Below, piece after piece: positions 10,354-20,540 of a stretch of DNA of 64,000 nucleotides. Source of the stretch: Pisolithus tinctorius (taxonomy: Eukaryota > Basidiomycota > Agaricomycetes > Boletales > Pisolithaceae); the NCBI GenBank assembly GCA_024663395.1, contig JANFAH010000014.1, positions 186,001-250,000 of the forward strand, given 5' to 3'. The notes under the pieces are model-generated. The model ran no database searches. It was not told the DNA's origin and saw nothing but the letters and a program-made list of their open reading frames with translations. Within the stretch, counting starts at the first letter, position 1. The number at the start of each line of letters is the position of its first letter. The position numbers and the translations under genes were made by a program.

Positions 10354-10458
10354 GCACTTGGATTCCTTTTCAGAAAAGACTGATAAATATTTGTGATATG
10401 CCCTCAGAACAAGTTCCTCAGGGGTTTTGTCTGTTTTTGGTTTGTCTGTTCCTAGATT

Positions 10459-10935
10459 TCAAATCCAAGTTACATAAGAGTCCATGGCTTCTCTTTCAAG
10501 TTTCTCCACCTTGTGTATGAACAAGGATTTAGGGGCCAACTGCTGGCATCTAGCCAGACATCTTCCCATTTTGACCTCACCAGTTCTCCAATCTATTAGT
10601 GGGTTGTGCTGATGTAGCCAGGTATGTCCCAGGATTATGGTACTACCTCCTAGATTGGTGATTTCAGCAAGAAGGTCCTCATGATGGTCAAGATAGGAGA
10701 CTTGAAGGTGAGCCTGATGCATAATGCTTCCAGCAGAATTAGGCAATCCATTGACATTAAATACATCCACTGCCCTTGGCAGTGCTATCTTTGGAACCCA
10801 GTTCCTTTCAACAAAGTCCTTATCTATAAACACTCCAGTAGTGCCACTATCAAGCAGCACATTCACCCTGAATGCCGAACCAGCATTCATCTGCAAAACC
10901 AATGGGACCTCCACAGAGTCTTTCAAGTTCAGCAT
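10459..10935 (-). pseudogene. retropepsin domain of element 3
   Basis: An aspartic protease domain with VLLDSGTTGVFIDKDFVE and the later flap and end segments TIILGHTWLHQHNPLIDW. It is separated from the RT ORF by stops between 10354 and 10458. In an active element it would cleave Gag-Pol. Confidence 0.8.
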
Positions 10936-11339
10936 GCATCAGGTTTCAGACTGTACAGAGGTCTTTGCACTACTACTTTCCAGATCTGGGAGATCAAAAG
11001 AAACATTTTTTTGTTTTTTGTTGCAAGTGGAATTAAGCAGGCATGGTTTTACATCTGGCCCCAAGCCCTTTCAGGACTCCACTTCAGATGATGTAAAAGT
11101 AAGAGAAGGGGAAACAGATTCTGAACCATTAAATAACTCCTGTGGTTCTTCAACATTGAGAAAAGAGAAACAGTTAAAAGAAACTACTGGTACACTATTT
11201 TTGGTTTTTTGATTTTTGATTTTTGTATTTTCTTTTGTATTTTTAAGTCCATAAGTAGAATGAAATCTGTAAAAAGAAGAAGAGGAGGAGGAAACAGGAA
11301 CAAATGTCCATACACTAGAGTCTGCAGGACCTGATTTCA

Positions 11340-12332
11340 CTGCAGCTCCAATTCTTTTAACTGGTTGATATGAGCAACAATCTGCTTGAAGCTCATCCCC
11401 TCCATTGCTTGTAGGCAGGGGTTGGGTCCAGTGTCAGCATTTACAGCCCTGACAGGGCGTCCTTGTGGTTGTGCCTGTTTAGGGCACTCGCTTCAGTAAT
11501 GGCCCTTAAGGCCACATCCAAAACAGGTAATATGGGACTTGTCCTTAGGGGATCCCTTCCCTTTTCCTTGCTGTTGTGTGGCACCTATGTACATAGGGGC
11601 ACCAGCCCCAGGCTGCATTCCTGTGGCAGAGAAACCATGAGGTTGGTTCTGAGGCCATACCCTCAAAGAGGAGGCCATCATGTATCAGTGGTTTTCAAAG
11701 TTTCTGGCCACCAACCAGAGCTCTGTTACATACTCCTTGTACATGTCCTTTCTTTTCCCCAAATGATGCATGAGGCAGAGCACCTTGGGGTTTATAGCCT
11801 GTTCAAGGCACAGAATAGCTAAATCATCGGAAGTGCTTGCCATTAGCTTCCAACCATTGAATTCCACCAAGAAGGTGTCCATCTGAGACTGTCCCTGCCT
11901 TGCTTTTTGCATTGTCTTCTGGGCCCAATCCCCATTGTTCATGGGCCAGAATCTGGAGTTGAGGTTGGCCACCACCTCATCGATTGTTGGCCAGTTTGTG
12001 TTTGCCAAGTGGAAATCCAACTTGGCATGGGCATAGTTACCAGCAACTGGACCAGTCATCCAGGTCCAGAACACCATGCAATCCTGGCTTGTATAGCAGT
12101 GGACTGCTGCTTTGCAGTAGGCTCTCATTTTGATCACCCATTCCTCATATTTAGCCATGGAACCATCAAAAGTGCTGGGCTTGGCAACACCCCTCTTCGT
12201 GGGGTCAAAGTTAGTTGTTTGCACCACTGCTGGCACTGGCATGTATTGCTGCATGGCTTGCACCATTGCTGCCACCATAGCCTGCACCATGGTGTAATCA
12301 ACAGGGGGGGGTTGCAGTTGGTTTGGGTCCAT
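11340..12332 (-). pseudogene. gag of element 3 with zinc knuckle
   Basis: The gag starts at MDPNQLQPPP (12332). A capsid-like helical domain follows (FDGSMAKYEEWVIKM, WMTGPVAGNYA, SRFWPMNNGDWAQ). A TGA at about 11682-11684 splits the frame. The second part has a CCHC knuckle, CFGCGLKGHY then TGA then SECPK. Both stops fit CGA to TGA. Confidence 0.8.
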
Positions 12333-13169
12333 TTCTGCTTGTTAGTGGGACTGGTTTATGAAGGGGGCAGCAGATGGAATGGCAGTTCCGAAGGTTGTAG
12401 GGAGTATTAAAGACAAACCCAAGTTTGTTTGGGTCAGGAGAGGGCGAAGGCGGAGGATAGACAAGCTCCAGAGTTACTTCATGGAAAAGCTCAAGAGGGG
12501 GAAGGGGGAGCAGGGTGAGTGGGGATAACAAGCATGAGAGGCATGGAGTAGAGAGTTCCCTTTTGTAAGGGAGGAACCTAAGAGGGAGGCAAAGCTCAAC
12601 CTCTTCCTTCTTGATGGCGGGAATGGTGGTAGAGTAAAAGTAAAGTAGGCATACTACTCGCCAATGATGTTCAGGACCACTAAACACATAGTCCATTCAC
12701 TGTCGCACACCTGATCAATCTCCTAGAAATAGGGAGAGACCAGCCTGGCACACTATGTGAACTACAGTGGGTACGAGAATGTTGACTATGGGTCTACCTC
12801 TGCTGCCATGCAGGAACCACAACTATGTATGGCTCAGCTGCTCTGGACCTTGCAGGCCCTCTTGATCAAGCATTGCCCTACATGCACTGAGCTCGACCTC
12901 AGGATGGTGTATATACATAAAGTAAAACTCCCTAAGACACTTGCCCAACTGGCTTTGTCACTCGGGCACTCTCGGTCACACTGACAGAGGTGGAAAGAAT
13001 CTAAGGGCAGAACTGCCTACTACAAGTATTGTACTGCCATTGACCCTCGGTGCCAGGTATGAAGAGATAGGGGAGAAGTTGGAATCTAGTTCAAGTGAAG
13101 CAACCAAAGATGAAGGTCTTCTCAGCTATCACTTCAAACCAGAGAGTGTGGGAGTGGAACCCATTGATT
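12333..13169. other. repeat-derived DNA without assignable gene
   Basis: Short ORFs (75-132 codons) occur on both strands but none resembles a known family. The stretch presumably contains the leader or 5' LTR of element 3 and the edge of the Helitron-like block. No LTR ends could be fixed. Confidence 0.4.
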
Positions 13170-13640
13170 GAGGGATTTCCTTTGGTCTTATATGACTAAA
13201 TAACTCCTTCCCAGTGATCCCTGGTTCAGCTCGGAGTACAGTCTGGCCAACCCTCCCATGATACTGGGAGTGCCCAGGAGGGTTGTGCTTCACTTGAGCC
13301 TTCAGGCAGGCTTTTCTTCAGCTGTGATGTAGTAGTTAGTGGGTGATTGGTGTGTTTATGATAGGATTAATGCCAGATTGGACCTCTACATCATTCTCAG
13401 CTCTCACAGCACTGATTAGTTCCAAGACACATGGGGTATTGGTGAGGAAACAGTACAGGATGACATCCTCAGTGAAAATCATCCATATACTGCTTTGTAC
13501 AGGCAGGCACATAATGTCATGAGGGCAAAACCACCAGAGGAACACATTGACTTGAGAGTGTGTTTGCAACTCCAGCCAGGGACTGAAGGCTAAAAGTACA
13601 ACCTTCCCACTGCTGAGGATATTGCACAAGGAAATGGAAA
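13170..13640 (+). pseudogene. Helitron Rep/helicase N-terminal fragment
   Basis: Frame fragments read VQDDILSENHPYTALYRQAH, MRAKPPEEHIDLRVCLQLQ and KYNLPTAEDIA. These match the region before the Helitron-like N domain in fungal Helitrons. An internal TGA lies where Arg is expected. The upstream part (13170-13330) is loosely similar to 14620-14745 in the palindrome loop. The downstream Rep part is at 15535-16770, separated by the palindrome insertion. Confidence 0.6.
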
Positions 13641-13843
13641 GGGAGCAAGAGCAAGACAGAACACTGTATATTCAGTTGAGGCAGTTGGTTTTGCTTTAGT
13701 TGTTTTGAGGTACTTGATGAACAAGAGATAGAACAGTAGATTGTTCAATGGGGATTGAGACAGAAATCCCCAAGTTTATATACAGGTAGAGGTACACACA
13801 GACCAGGTAAAGTATAAGGAAAGAGAACAATGTAACTACCTTG

Positions 13844-15420
13844 TACAGTGAGGGACAAAAGTGTTGCAATGTTTGTGAGGTGTGACTTGTTGCTGATGTA
13901 GCTTGGGCTATTCTTCACAGATAACCATGATACCTATACCACTAGAACAGGGTGACTCTAAGCTTTCCAGAGAACTAAGGTTCAGTCCAAACAAAGCAAT
14001 ACATGCTGAGATACACCCTATTCTTTCCAAAAAGTGCATTGCAATGCTTTTGTCCCTGACTGGTGAAATTGTGAAATGTGACCTTTTGATGGGATTGAGG
14101 GCATGGAGGATGGGGAAAAAAGATTACATAATAAACCACATGATCATCCAGATGATTTGTCAGCATGCAAACAATGACAAACATTGGACTTGTACCATTA
14201 ATCCTCCCTCTTTTACCATCACTCATGAAATCATCTCTCTAGCACACATGGTCATTTTCTCAAGGAATTCTTATCAAATACTGGTGGCCACCACAGTTCC
14301 ATTAGTATAACATGCTCTTAGAACCATCAGTCCCTTAAAAAACCTGCTGTCAGTCATTTCCTGGACTGTTTCCCCCCCCATGCCTGATGTGTTCTGGGAC
14401 TAATCAGTACTTGGAAGGCTGAAAATGTTATGGAGGTCAATCTGGCACTTCAGAACATGATGTACAAACCAGTCCCCTCTCAACCAATGCATTTTTGGCA
14501 CAGGGACAGTGGTATGGAAGTTAGGGAAAGACAAAATCCTCTTTACCCTTGGGTGTCATCAGAAGGATATGCTACTGAACTGCCATGGAGCAGAATCCTG
14601 TGCTTCCATCTGGCCCTGAATATTGCCTTTGGTCACATATGACCAAATAATCCTTCCCCAGTCATCTACAGTTCAGATCAGAGCAAGATCTAGTGAACCC
14701 TCTTATGGTGCTCAGAGCACAAGGAGGTTTTGTCTCACCCCAACTTCCATATCAGTGTTCCTGTGCCAGAAATGCATTGGTTGAGAGGGGACTGGTTTGT
14801 TCATCATGTTCTGAAGTGCCAGATTGACCTCCATAACATTTTCAGCCTTCCAAGTACTGATTAGTCCCAGAACACATCAGGCATGGGGGGGGAAACAGTC
14901 CAGGAAATGACTGACAGCAGGTTTTTTAAGGGACTGATGGTTCTAAGAGCATGTTATACTGATGGAACTGTGGTGGCCACCAGTATTTGATAAGAATTCC
15001 TTGAGAAAATGACCATGTGTGCTAGAGAGATGATTTCATGAGTGATGGTAAAAGAGGGAGGATTAATGGTACAAGTCCAATGTTTGTCATTGTTTGCATG
15101 CTGACAAATCATCTGGATGATCATGTGGTTTATTATGTAATCTTTTTTCCCCATCCTCCATGCCCTCAATCCCATCAAAAGGTCACATTTCACAATTTCA
15201 CCAGTCAGGGACAAAAGCATTGCAATGCACTTTTTGGAAAGAATAGGGTGTATCTCAGCATGTATTGCTTTGTTTGGACTGAACCTTAGTTCTCTGGAAA
15301 GCTTAGAGTCACCCTGTTCTAGTGGTATAGGTATCATGGTTATCTGTGAAGAATAGCCCAAGCTACATCAGCAACAAGTCACACTTCACAAACATTGCAA
15401 CACTTTTGTCCCTCACTGTA
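13844..15420. mobile_element. 1.58-kb near-perfect palindrome with Tc1-like ends
   Basis: Both ends read TACAGTGAGGGACAAAAG inward, the CAGT...ACTG form with TA of Tc1/mariner elements. The left arm (13844 to about 14523) is repeated inverted in the right arm (about 14741-15420). A 408-base block inside the arms differs at essentially one codon, and divergence grows towards the roughly 217-base loop. The outer 217 bases of each arm form a MITE of their own (inner end CATTGCAATGCTTTTG..., near 14062). A third copy of this MITE lies at 28601-28814. No CpG is present. A transcript would fold into a very long hairpin. Confidence 0.85.
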
Positions 15421-15534
15421 TAGTAGTGAAGGTCATGGAATGTTATAGAATATGACATCATAGATGATGTCATTGTGGAGTGGGCTTATTGAGAAAGTCT
15501 TGTGATAAGTCATGTGATTCATCTAGAACAGGAA
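15421..15534. other. short spacer after palindrome
   Basis: AT-rich sequence between the palindrome and the Helitron Rep remnant, probably Helitron-derived. No feature seen. Confidence 0.4.
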
Positions 15535-16770
15535 TCAATTCCAACAGAGGAGATTGCTGCCATTGTGCCTGGGGATGGATCTGGGGAAATTAGAGCCCAG
15601 AGAGATATCATCCTCCAACTTCAAGGTGGGGGACTGGAATGTATCAGCCAACTTCATCCTGCCTATCTTTGCCTGCACTATGTCCTTCTGTTTCCTCTTG
15701 GTGAGGATGGCTAGCATCTTGACATTCCACCACAAAATCCAGGGGGTAGAAATTTGCATGCCAAGAAAGTCACTCAGATTCTTTGGTATGCATATCACTT
15801 TCATGTCCACCCCCTCAATATAGAGCCTGCCAATCTTTTCCATGGTGGGAGACTTTTTCAGCAGCTGGTCTGTGATGCCTGGGCCTCTATTGACCAATCC
15901 AACCTCACTTTGGCTGCCAACAACCAGAAAAAACTCAGAGTTGAGTTGTATGGGGGGCTTCAGGATAGATTGGCAAATGATCATCATGCAGACATGGCAG
16001 ATGTTGGTCACATGGTCATCCTTCCCTCCTCCTACAAGGGCAGTGCATGATACATGCAGCAACTCCTACAGGATTCTTTGGCCATCTGCAGGGAGTACAG
16101 AAAACCTGATCTCTTCCTGACCATGACTGCAAATGGGAGCTGGCCTGAAATTGCAGATAATCTATTTCCAGGTATTTTATAATTTTATTTTTCTTGCACT
16201 CCCTCATTTTCTGACTTTGTCTACTATGTGACAATATAGGGCAGAAAGCTGTGGATCAACCTGACCTGGTGGCATGAGTCTTCCATGCCAAGTCAGAGGC
16301 CTTGCTGAAGAAAATCCATGATGGCTACTTTGGAGCTGTGGCAGGCTTTGTCTACACCATTGAGTATCAGAGGCATGGCCTCCCTCACATGCATCTCCTC
16401 ATCTTCCTTGAGGACCAGGACAAGATTCATATCATGGAGCAGATTAATTCTATCATCTCAGCTCAAATCCCAGACCCTGTCCTCTATCCAAAGCTCTATG
16501 ATGCTGTTACCAAGTGCATGCTCTGTGGTCCCTGTAGTCCACAGAGGTGCATGGAGAACAATTTCTGCAAGAAGCAGTTCCCAAAGGTATTCTGTGAGGA
16601 AACTCTTATAAAGGAGGATGGATATCCAGAGTATGCTTGCCCTGATAATTAAAGGACTGTGGTGAAGAATGGTGTCACCTTTGACAACACCTATGTGGTC
16701 CCTCATCCTCAGGAACTGCTGGTGCTCTTTGACTGTCACATCAACCTGGAAGTCTGTGGATGTTACACCT
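15535..16770 (+). pseudogene. Helitron replication initiator (Rep) remnant
   Basis: Sequential blocks are IVPGDGSGEIRAQRDIILQL, HPAYLCLHYVLLFPLGEDGW, LYGGLQDRLAND, ILPSSYKGSA, YTIEYQRHGLPHMHLLIFLE, ISAQIPDPVLYPKLYDAV and YVVPHPQELLVLFDCHIN. HGLPHMHLLIF is the HUH metal-binding motif of rolling-circle nucleases. Stops and frame changes interrupt it (for instance after YKGSA and CPDN), and several fit CGA to TGA. The SF1 helicase domain is missing. The palindrome lies between this part and its probable N-terminal piece. Confidence 0.82.
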
Positions 16771-17168
16771 TGAGCCACCCCCTTTCTGCTTCTGGTCACA
16801 TGACACATATGTCCTCACATGTCCAGGCTTCCAGATCATTGCCCTCACTATTGTCATCATCTGGGCTGGGGTCTGGGTCTTGCAGCACCCATATAGAGGT
16901 AAATTGGTTGATGGACTTGAGGGGCTGCACACTGCTGCACCCTGATTGCTCTGTTGTATGTTTCCCTTGTCCTGTTTCTGCCTTTACCTTTGTACAGTAT
17001 ATTTGATAAGTTTCCTGTCCATCAATCCACTGCCCCATCACTGTGCCTGTCTGATTGCACAGCCAGTTTGGGCTTTGCCAAGTCATACTGACTCATTCCT
17101 ATTTCATTGCTTACTGTCTGCAGCAGACTACTATTTACAGAGTTATTGTATGCCCTCCTCTGGGAGGT
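16771..17168. other. decayed repeat DNA
   Basis: No domain recognised after the Helitron remnant. Short ORFs on both strands look spurious. No CpG is present. Confidence 0.4.
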
Positions 17169-17390
17169 ACAGTGGCTCAAAAAACTGTCTGCATGTTTGT
17201 ATGTTTTACATTAGTTATGACTAAATGCAATAACCCCTAACCATAGCCCTAAACCATGAGTGTATGAAATAAGGTACTTACTCTTGGCTTTCTATTGGTC
17301 CATGAATCAAGTGATTTGGATAGGAATTGATAGAATAGCAGCCATTTGAAAATGACATGTCATGCAGACAGTTTTTTGACTTCAAGTTTT
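17169..17390. repeat. Tc1-type end with internal inverted repeat
   Basis: TACAGTGGCTCAAAAAACTG at 17168-17188 is a Tc1-like terminus with TA. Its inner part TCAAAAAACTGTCTGCATG recurs inverted near 17363-17381. This is either the left end of the Tc1 element encoded just downstream (IR/DR-type end) or a separate roughly 220-base MITE. No matching right terminus was found after 18543. Confidence 0.6.
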
Positions 17391-17486
17391 GATTATATAT
17401 ATTGATCCTGGCATGCTGTTATATTGTTACATACATCCATCAAGGGTTCTATTATGTTACCTTTATGTACTGAGTATGATCCAACA

Positions 17487-17494
17487 TATATAAA
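17487..17494 (+). promoter_or_regulatory. TATA box of Tc1 transposase
   Basis: TATATAAA lies about 36-43 bases before the ATG at 17530, with a short pyrimidine-rich leader in between. The position fits a compact core promoter. Confidence 0.5.
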
Positions 17495-17529
17495 CCTCAC
17501 CACCCTCTGCTCATTTTCTCATCATCACC

Positions 17530-18543
17530 ATGAAGTCCATTTCCACCTCTCAAAGACAAAACATCATCTCTCTTGCCTCTCTTGGCCTGTCCACCAGGAA
17601 GATTGCCTCACAGACTGGTCTAGGGAAGTCTACAGTATCCCAGGTTCTTCAGGAAATCCAACCAGAGAGGTCTAGGCTTCATGGTGGTGACCCTTCCAAG
17701 CTTTCCTCTACCAACAAGAGAGCTATTGTTCAGCAAATCTTTACTGGAAAGGCCAAAAATGCTGTTCAAGCCACTCATTTCATCAACTCTATTGTTGATA
17801 GTCCTGTTTCTTCTCAGACAGTGAGAAATACCCTCAAAGAAGCCTCATTGAAGGCTGTGGTGAAGAAGAAAAAGCCATTGCTTTCTACTGGTCACAAGAA
17901 GAAGAGGTTAGCCTTTGCTCTTAAGTATCAGCATTGGACTGTGGAGGACTGGAAGAGAGTTATATGGTCAGATGAGACCAAAATCAACAGGATTGGGTCA
18001 GATGGACAAGAGTATGTGTGGAAAAAGAAGGGTGAAGGGCTTATTTCCAGAGAGGTCAAAGGTACAGTCAAGTTTGGAGGTGGTTCACCCATGGTTTGGG
18101 GATGTATAGGGTGGAATGGTGTTGGGGTCTTGAGTGAGGTTGAGGGAAGGATGGATACTGAACAGTATGTGGCCATTTTGCAGGAAGGGTTGCTTCAAAG
18201 CAGGGAGGAATCTGGAATTCCAGAAGATGACATTATCTTTCAACAAGATAATGACCCCAAGCATACTTCTAGAAGAGCCCAGAAATGGTTTGAAGAGCAG
18301 GATATCAAGCTTCTAGACTGGCCTGCACAATCTCCAGACCTCAACCCAATTGAACACACTTGGAATCACCTCAAAAGATCTCTCTCAGGTTATGAGAGTG
18401 CTCCTACAGGGGTTCATCAATTATGGGAAAGGGTGGTAGTGGAGTGGGGGAAGATTTCTGTGGAAGAGTGTCAAAAATGGATAGAAAGCATGCCTAGAAG
18501 GGTTGAAGCAGTTATCAAGGCCAAAGGAGCTCATACATCTTAG
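17530..18543 (+). CDS. Tc1-like DD34E transposase, intact ORF
   Basis: 337 residues from MKSISTSQRQ to stop at 18541-18543. An N-terminal HTH region (about 10-60: SLGLSTRKIASQTGLGKSTV) is followed by a second HTH-type segment (about 60-110), KKKKPLL, then the catalytic core. Catalytic residues are visible: D in VIWSDETK, D in FQQDNDPKHT and E in LNPIEHTWNH. Exactly 34 residues lie between the second D and the E, which is the Tc1 signature. The length is normal for the family (about 340). The ORF contains no CpG, so every Arg uses AGA or AGG, yet it has no stop or frameshift. The enzyme would cut and paste elements with TA targets. Whether the surrounding element still has two usable ends is doubtful. 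Confidence 0.93.
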   Translation: MKSISTSQRQNIISLASLGLSTRKIASQTGLGKSTVSQVLQEIQPERSRLHGGDPSKLSSTNKRAIVQQIFTGKAKNAVQATHFINSIVDSPVSSQTVRNTLKEASLKAVVKKKKPLLSTGHKKKRLAFALKYQHWTVEDWKRVIWSDETKINRIGSDGQEYVWKKKGEGLISREVKGTVKFGGGSPMVWGCIGWNGVGVLSEVEGRMDTEQYVAILQEGLLQSREESGIPEDDIIFQQDNDPKHTSRRAQKWFEEQDIKLLDWPAQSPDLNPIEHTWNHLKRSLSGYESAPTGVHQLWERVVVEWGKISVEECQKWIESMPRRVEAVIKAKGAHTS

Positions 18544-19273
18544 ATACTCAGTAAAAATATTAATAATATATTGCTGATTGTTGACAGAAAAGATTTTCCA
18601 TGCACAATTTGAACACCAATCATATGGTTCCAAAAAAAACATAGATTATATGATTTTGGCAAGCAGACATGTACCCAACCAAACATTGGCACAAGCTGAA
18701 TAGCTTCAGGATTGATTTTGTGGTCACATGACCCCTGTCACACTGTCAGCCACCCTCACTTAGATAATTGGTATGACCCTTTGCCTCTTCTGTTACTGCA
18801 GAGATGCTGTGAGGTTGGGTTGTCATCCCATAGTTTCCCCTTGATGACTCTGAGGACTCTCAACTTGCCTTTCACTTCCCCCTTGATTCCAAAGAACTCA
18901 CAGCAGTCACCAAGAATGCCACAGACCATGCAGTAGCAGCTATCAACTCCTGTTACTCCCCTGAAGTTGCATGGATGTGAGATATGATGTCAACCAATGT
19001 GTTCTTTGGTGGGTTTTGTCAATGCAAATCATGGGTGAGGGTTGGCTGACTGCAGCCCAGGCAAGGGGAAATCAACCCTTTGTGTAGTGGTGGAGCCCTG
19101 AACAGAAGGCCTGAAGAGAAAATTGGAAGTCAATGCAGAGAAACATTACACTGCTTGTGAGTCATCACATTGTCCTTACCTGGGTTGAACTGATGGGGTC
19201 ATGCTATGCCCAGCCCTGCTAGAAGCACTGCCTTCAGTGCAGAAAGAGCTTGCTAAACTGAAAGTGCAGTCAG
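18544..19273. other. repeat-derived DNA without gene
   Basis: CpG-free and without a recognised domain. The end at 19200-19273 joins in frame-like fashion to 20009 onwards across the solo LTR-A, so it belongs to an older coding relic. Confidence 0.4.
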
Positions 19274-20008
19274 TGTCATAACTGTGTGTTCATTCTAGGT
19301 CCCTACTCACTCCGCACCATCTTCCACCAGTCGTTCACTCACTCTGCACCAACTCTGCCCAACTTCTGTTGGTTATGAGCCATCTCTGCTCTGACTGCCA
19401 TCAGACTTGTGTTGCTCTCCTACTGGACCGAGCAGACCATTCTCTGAGGGGTCATGTGACTACCTTCAGACTTTTCCCTGACAGCGTGCAGTCAGGTACT
19501 CTGCAGCATGTGCACCACATGGTCCAGCACCTGGACTGTTTCTTTTTCTGGATGTTCTATGTTACCCATTCATATGTCCTTCATCTACCCTTCATTTGTC
19601 ATCTAGGAAGTTTTTACTTGAAATTTTCTGGGTCTCCATATGTCAGTTCTGATTCCAGTTACTGTACCTCCATAGTGGTATAAAAGCATGTATCATACTC
19701 TGCCATTCCTCAGTATGAATATCAACTTAGTTTCTACTCCCTCTTACTCTGTCTTCTGCCTGTCGGAGTTATCTCCAACTCTCTGTCTGTACTCTCCCTC
19801 TGAAATACAAGGGCTGAGATCATGCAAGGGGGTAGCACACGAGCTAAACCTGATGCCCTCACTCTGCTCCACCTTTGTCTTGGCAGACTTCATTCCTGCC
19901 ACCACTCTGCCAGTCAGAGTTCTGTTCCTTTGTCTCGGACTTGCTTCTGAACCACTCTCTAGACCTTATATAGCATCAGAGTTGGTCGGAGTAGGCCCAG
20001 ACTTGACA
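19274..20008 (+). repeat. solo LTR-A
   Basis: 735 bases from TGTCATAACT to CAGACTTGACA, with a perfect TSD GTCAG (19269-19273 and 20009-20013). It aligns along its length with the 3' LTR of element 1 (1736-2450). Many ACTCCGC-type sites there are ACTCTGC here, so CpG-to-TpG/CpA change accounts for much of the difference. Confidence 0.92.
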
Positions 20009-20540
20009 GTCAGATTGATTACAGAGCAAGATACAACAAATCAAAGAGCACAACAGCAAGACATTCAAATTCACTGGCAAAAGGAAGAGTATGACCATGC
20101 AAACTCTCAGCTGTGTGATGTAAGTTGCTCTGTCACATTCACTGTGCCTGGCTCAGTGATCTCTCAGGTTATGACTGCCCTTTCTGTCATCCATAGATGA
20201 ATTCTCTTGGAGCAGGCAAGGAACCTGATTACTGCCAAACTTGGTGAAACATGGGACAGCCTACTAAGTGCACTAAGGGGCACAACAGTTGACCATATCT
20301 ACATGGCATTCCAACACAACCCTTATTATCAAAGCACTGGATATCCTGTTTTGAAGAAAGCACTGTATTTCCTACTTTTGGAGGGCAACATCATTCAGCT
20401 CCAAGGCAACTTTGCCACACACAATGTGAGAGTACAGGATGTCCAGAGGGCATTGATGAATCTGGACTTGCATGTCAGCTCAAGCTTCAGAAAGGCCATC
20501 AAAAATTTATTCAAATTCATATATGAGCAACCCTTGTGAT
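20009..20540 (+). pseudogene. unidentified coding relic
   Basis: An ORF at 20207-20539 (110 codons, DSLLSALRGTTVDHIYMAFQ, ALYFLLLEGNIIQLQ) and a coiled-coil-like upstream segment (KIQQIKEHN) suggest one older gene, perhaps with an intron near 20120-20195 (GTAAGT...CATAG). The solo LTR-A interrupts its 5' part. I do not recognise the family. It is CpG-free. Confidence 0.4.

Larger units (their letters stand above)
9772..12332 (-). mobile_element. Ty3/gypsy element 3, 5' half, minus strand
   Basis: A different gypsy lineage from element 2, with gag, protease and RT in order on the minus strand. It ends abruptly in RT, where LTR-B and then element 2 intervene. RNase H and integrase are not seen in the window. 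It is strongly CpG-poor and carries several stops and frame changes. No clear 5' LTR boundary was found to the right of 12332. Confidence 0.8.

Noticed and set aside
13903..15361. Two nearly identical 135-codon ORFs on opposite strands
   Set aside because: They lie in the palindrome arms, overlap the MITE, have no motif, and are mirrored only because the DNA is an inverted repeat. Identity of the overlapping opposite-frame ORFs shows no coding preference.
18544..18740. Right terminal repeat of the intact Tc1 element
   Set aside because: No complement of CAGTGGCTCAAAAAACTG was found. CACACTGTCAGCC at about 18738 and GGCAAGCAGACATG at about 18658 are too dissimilar.
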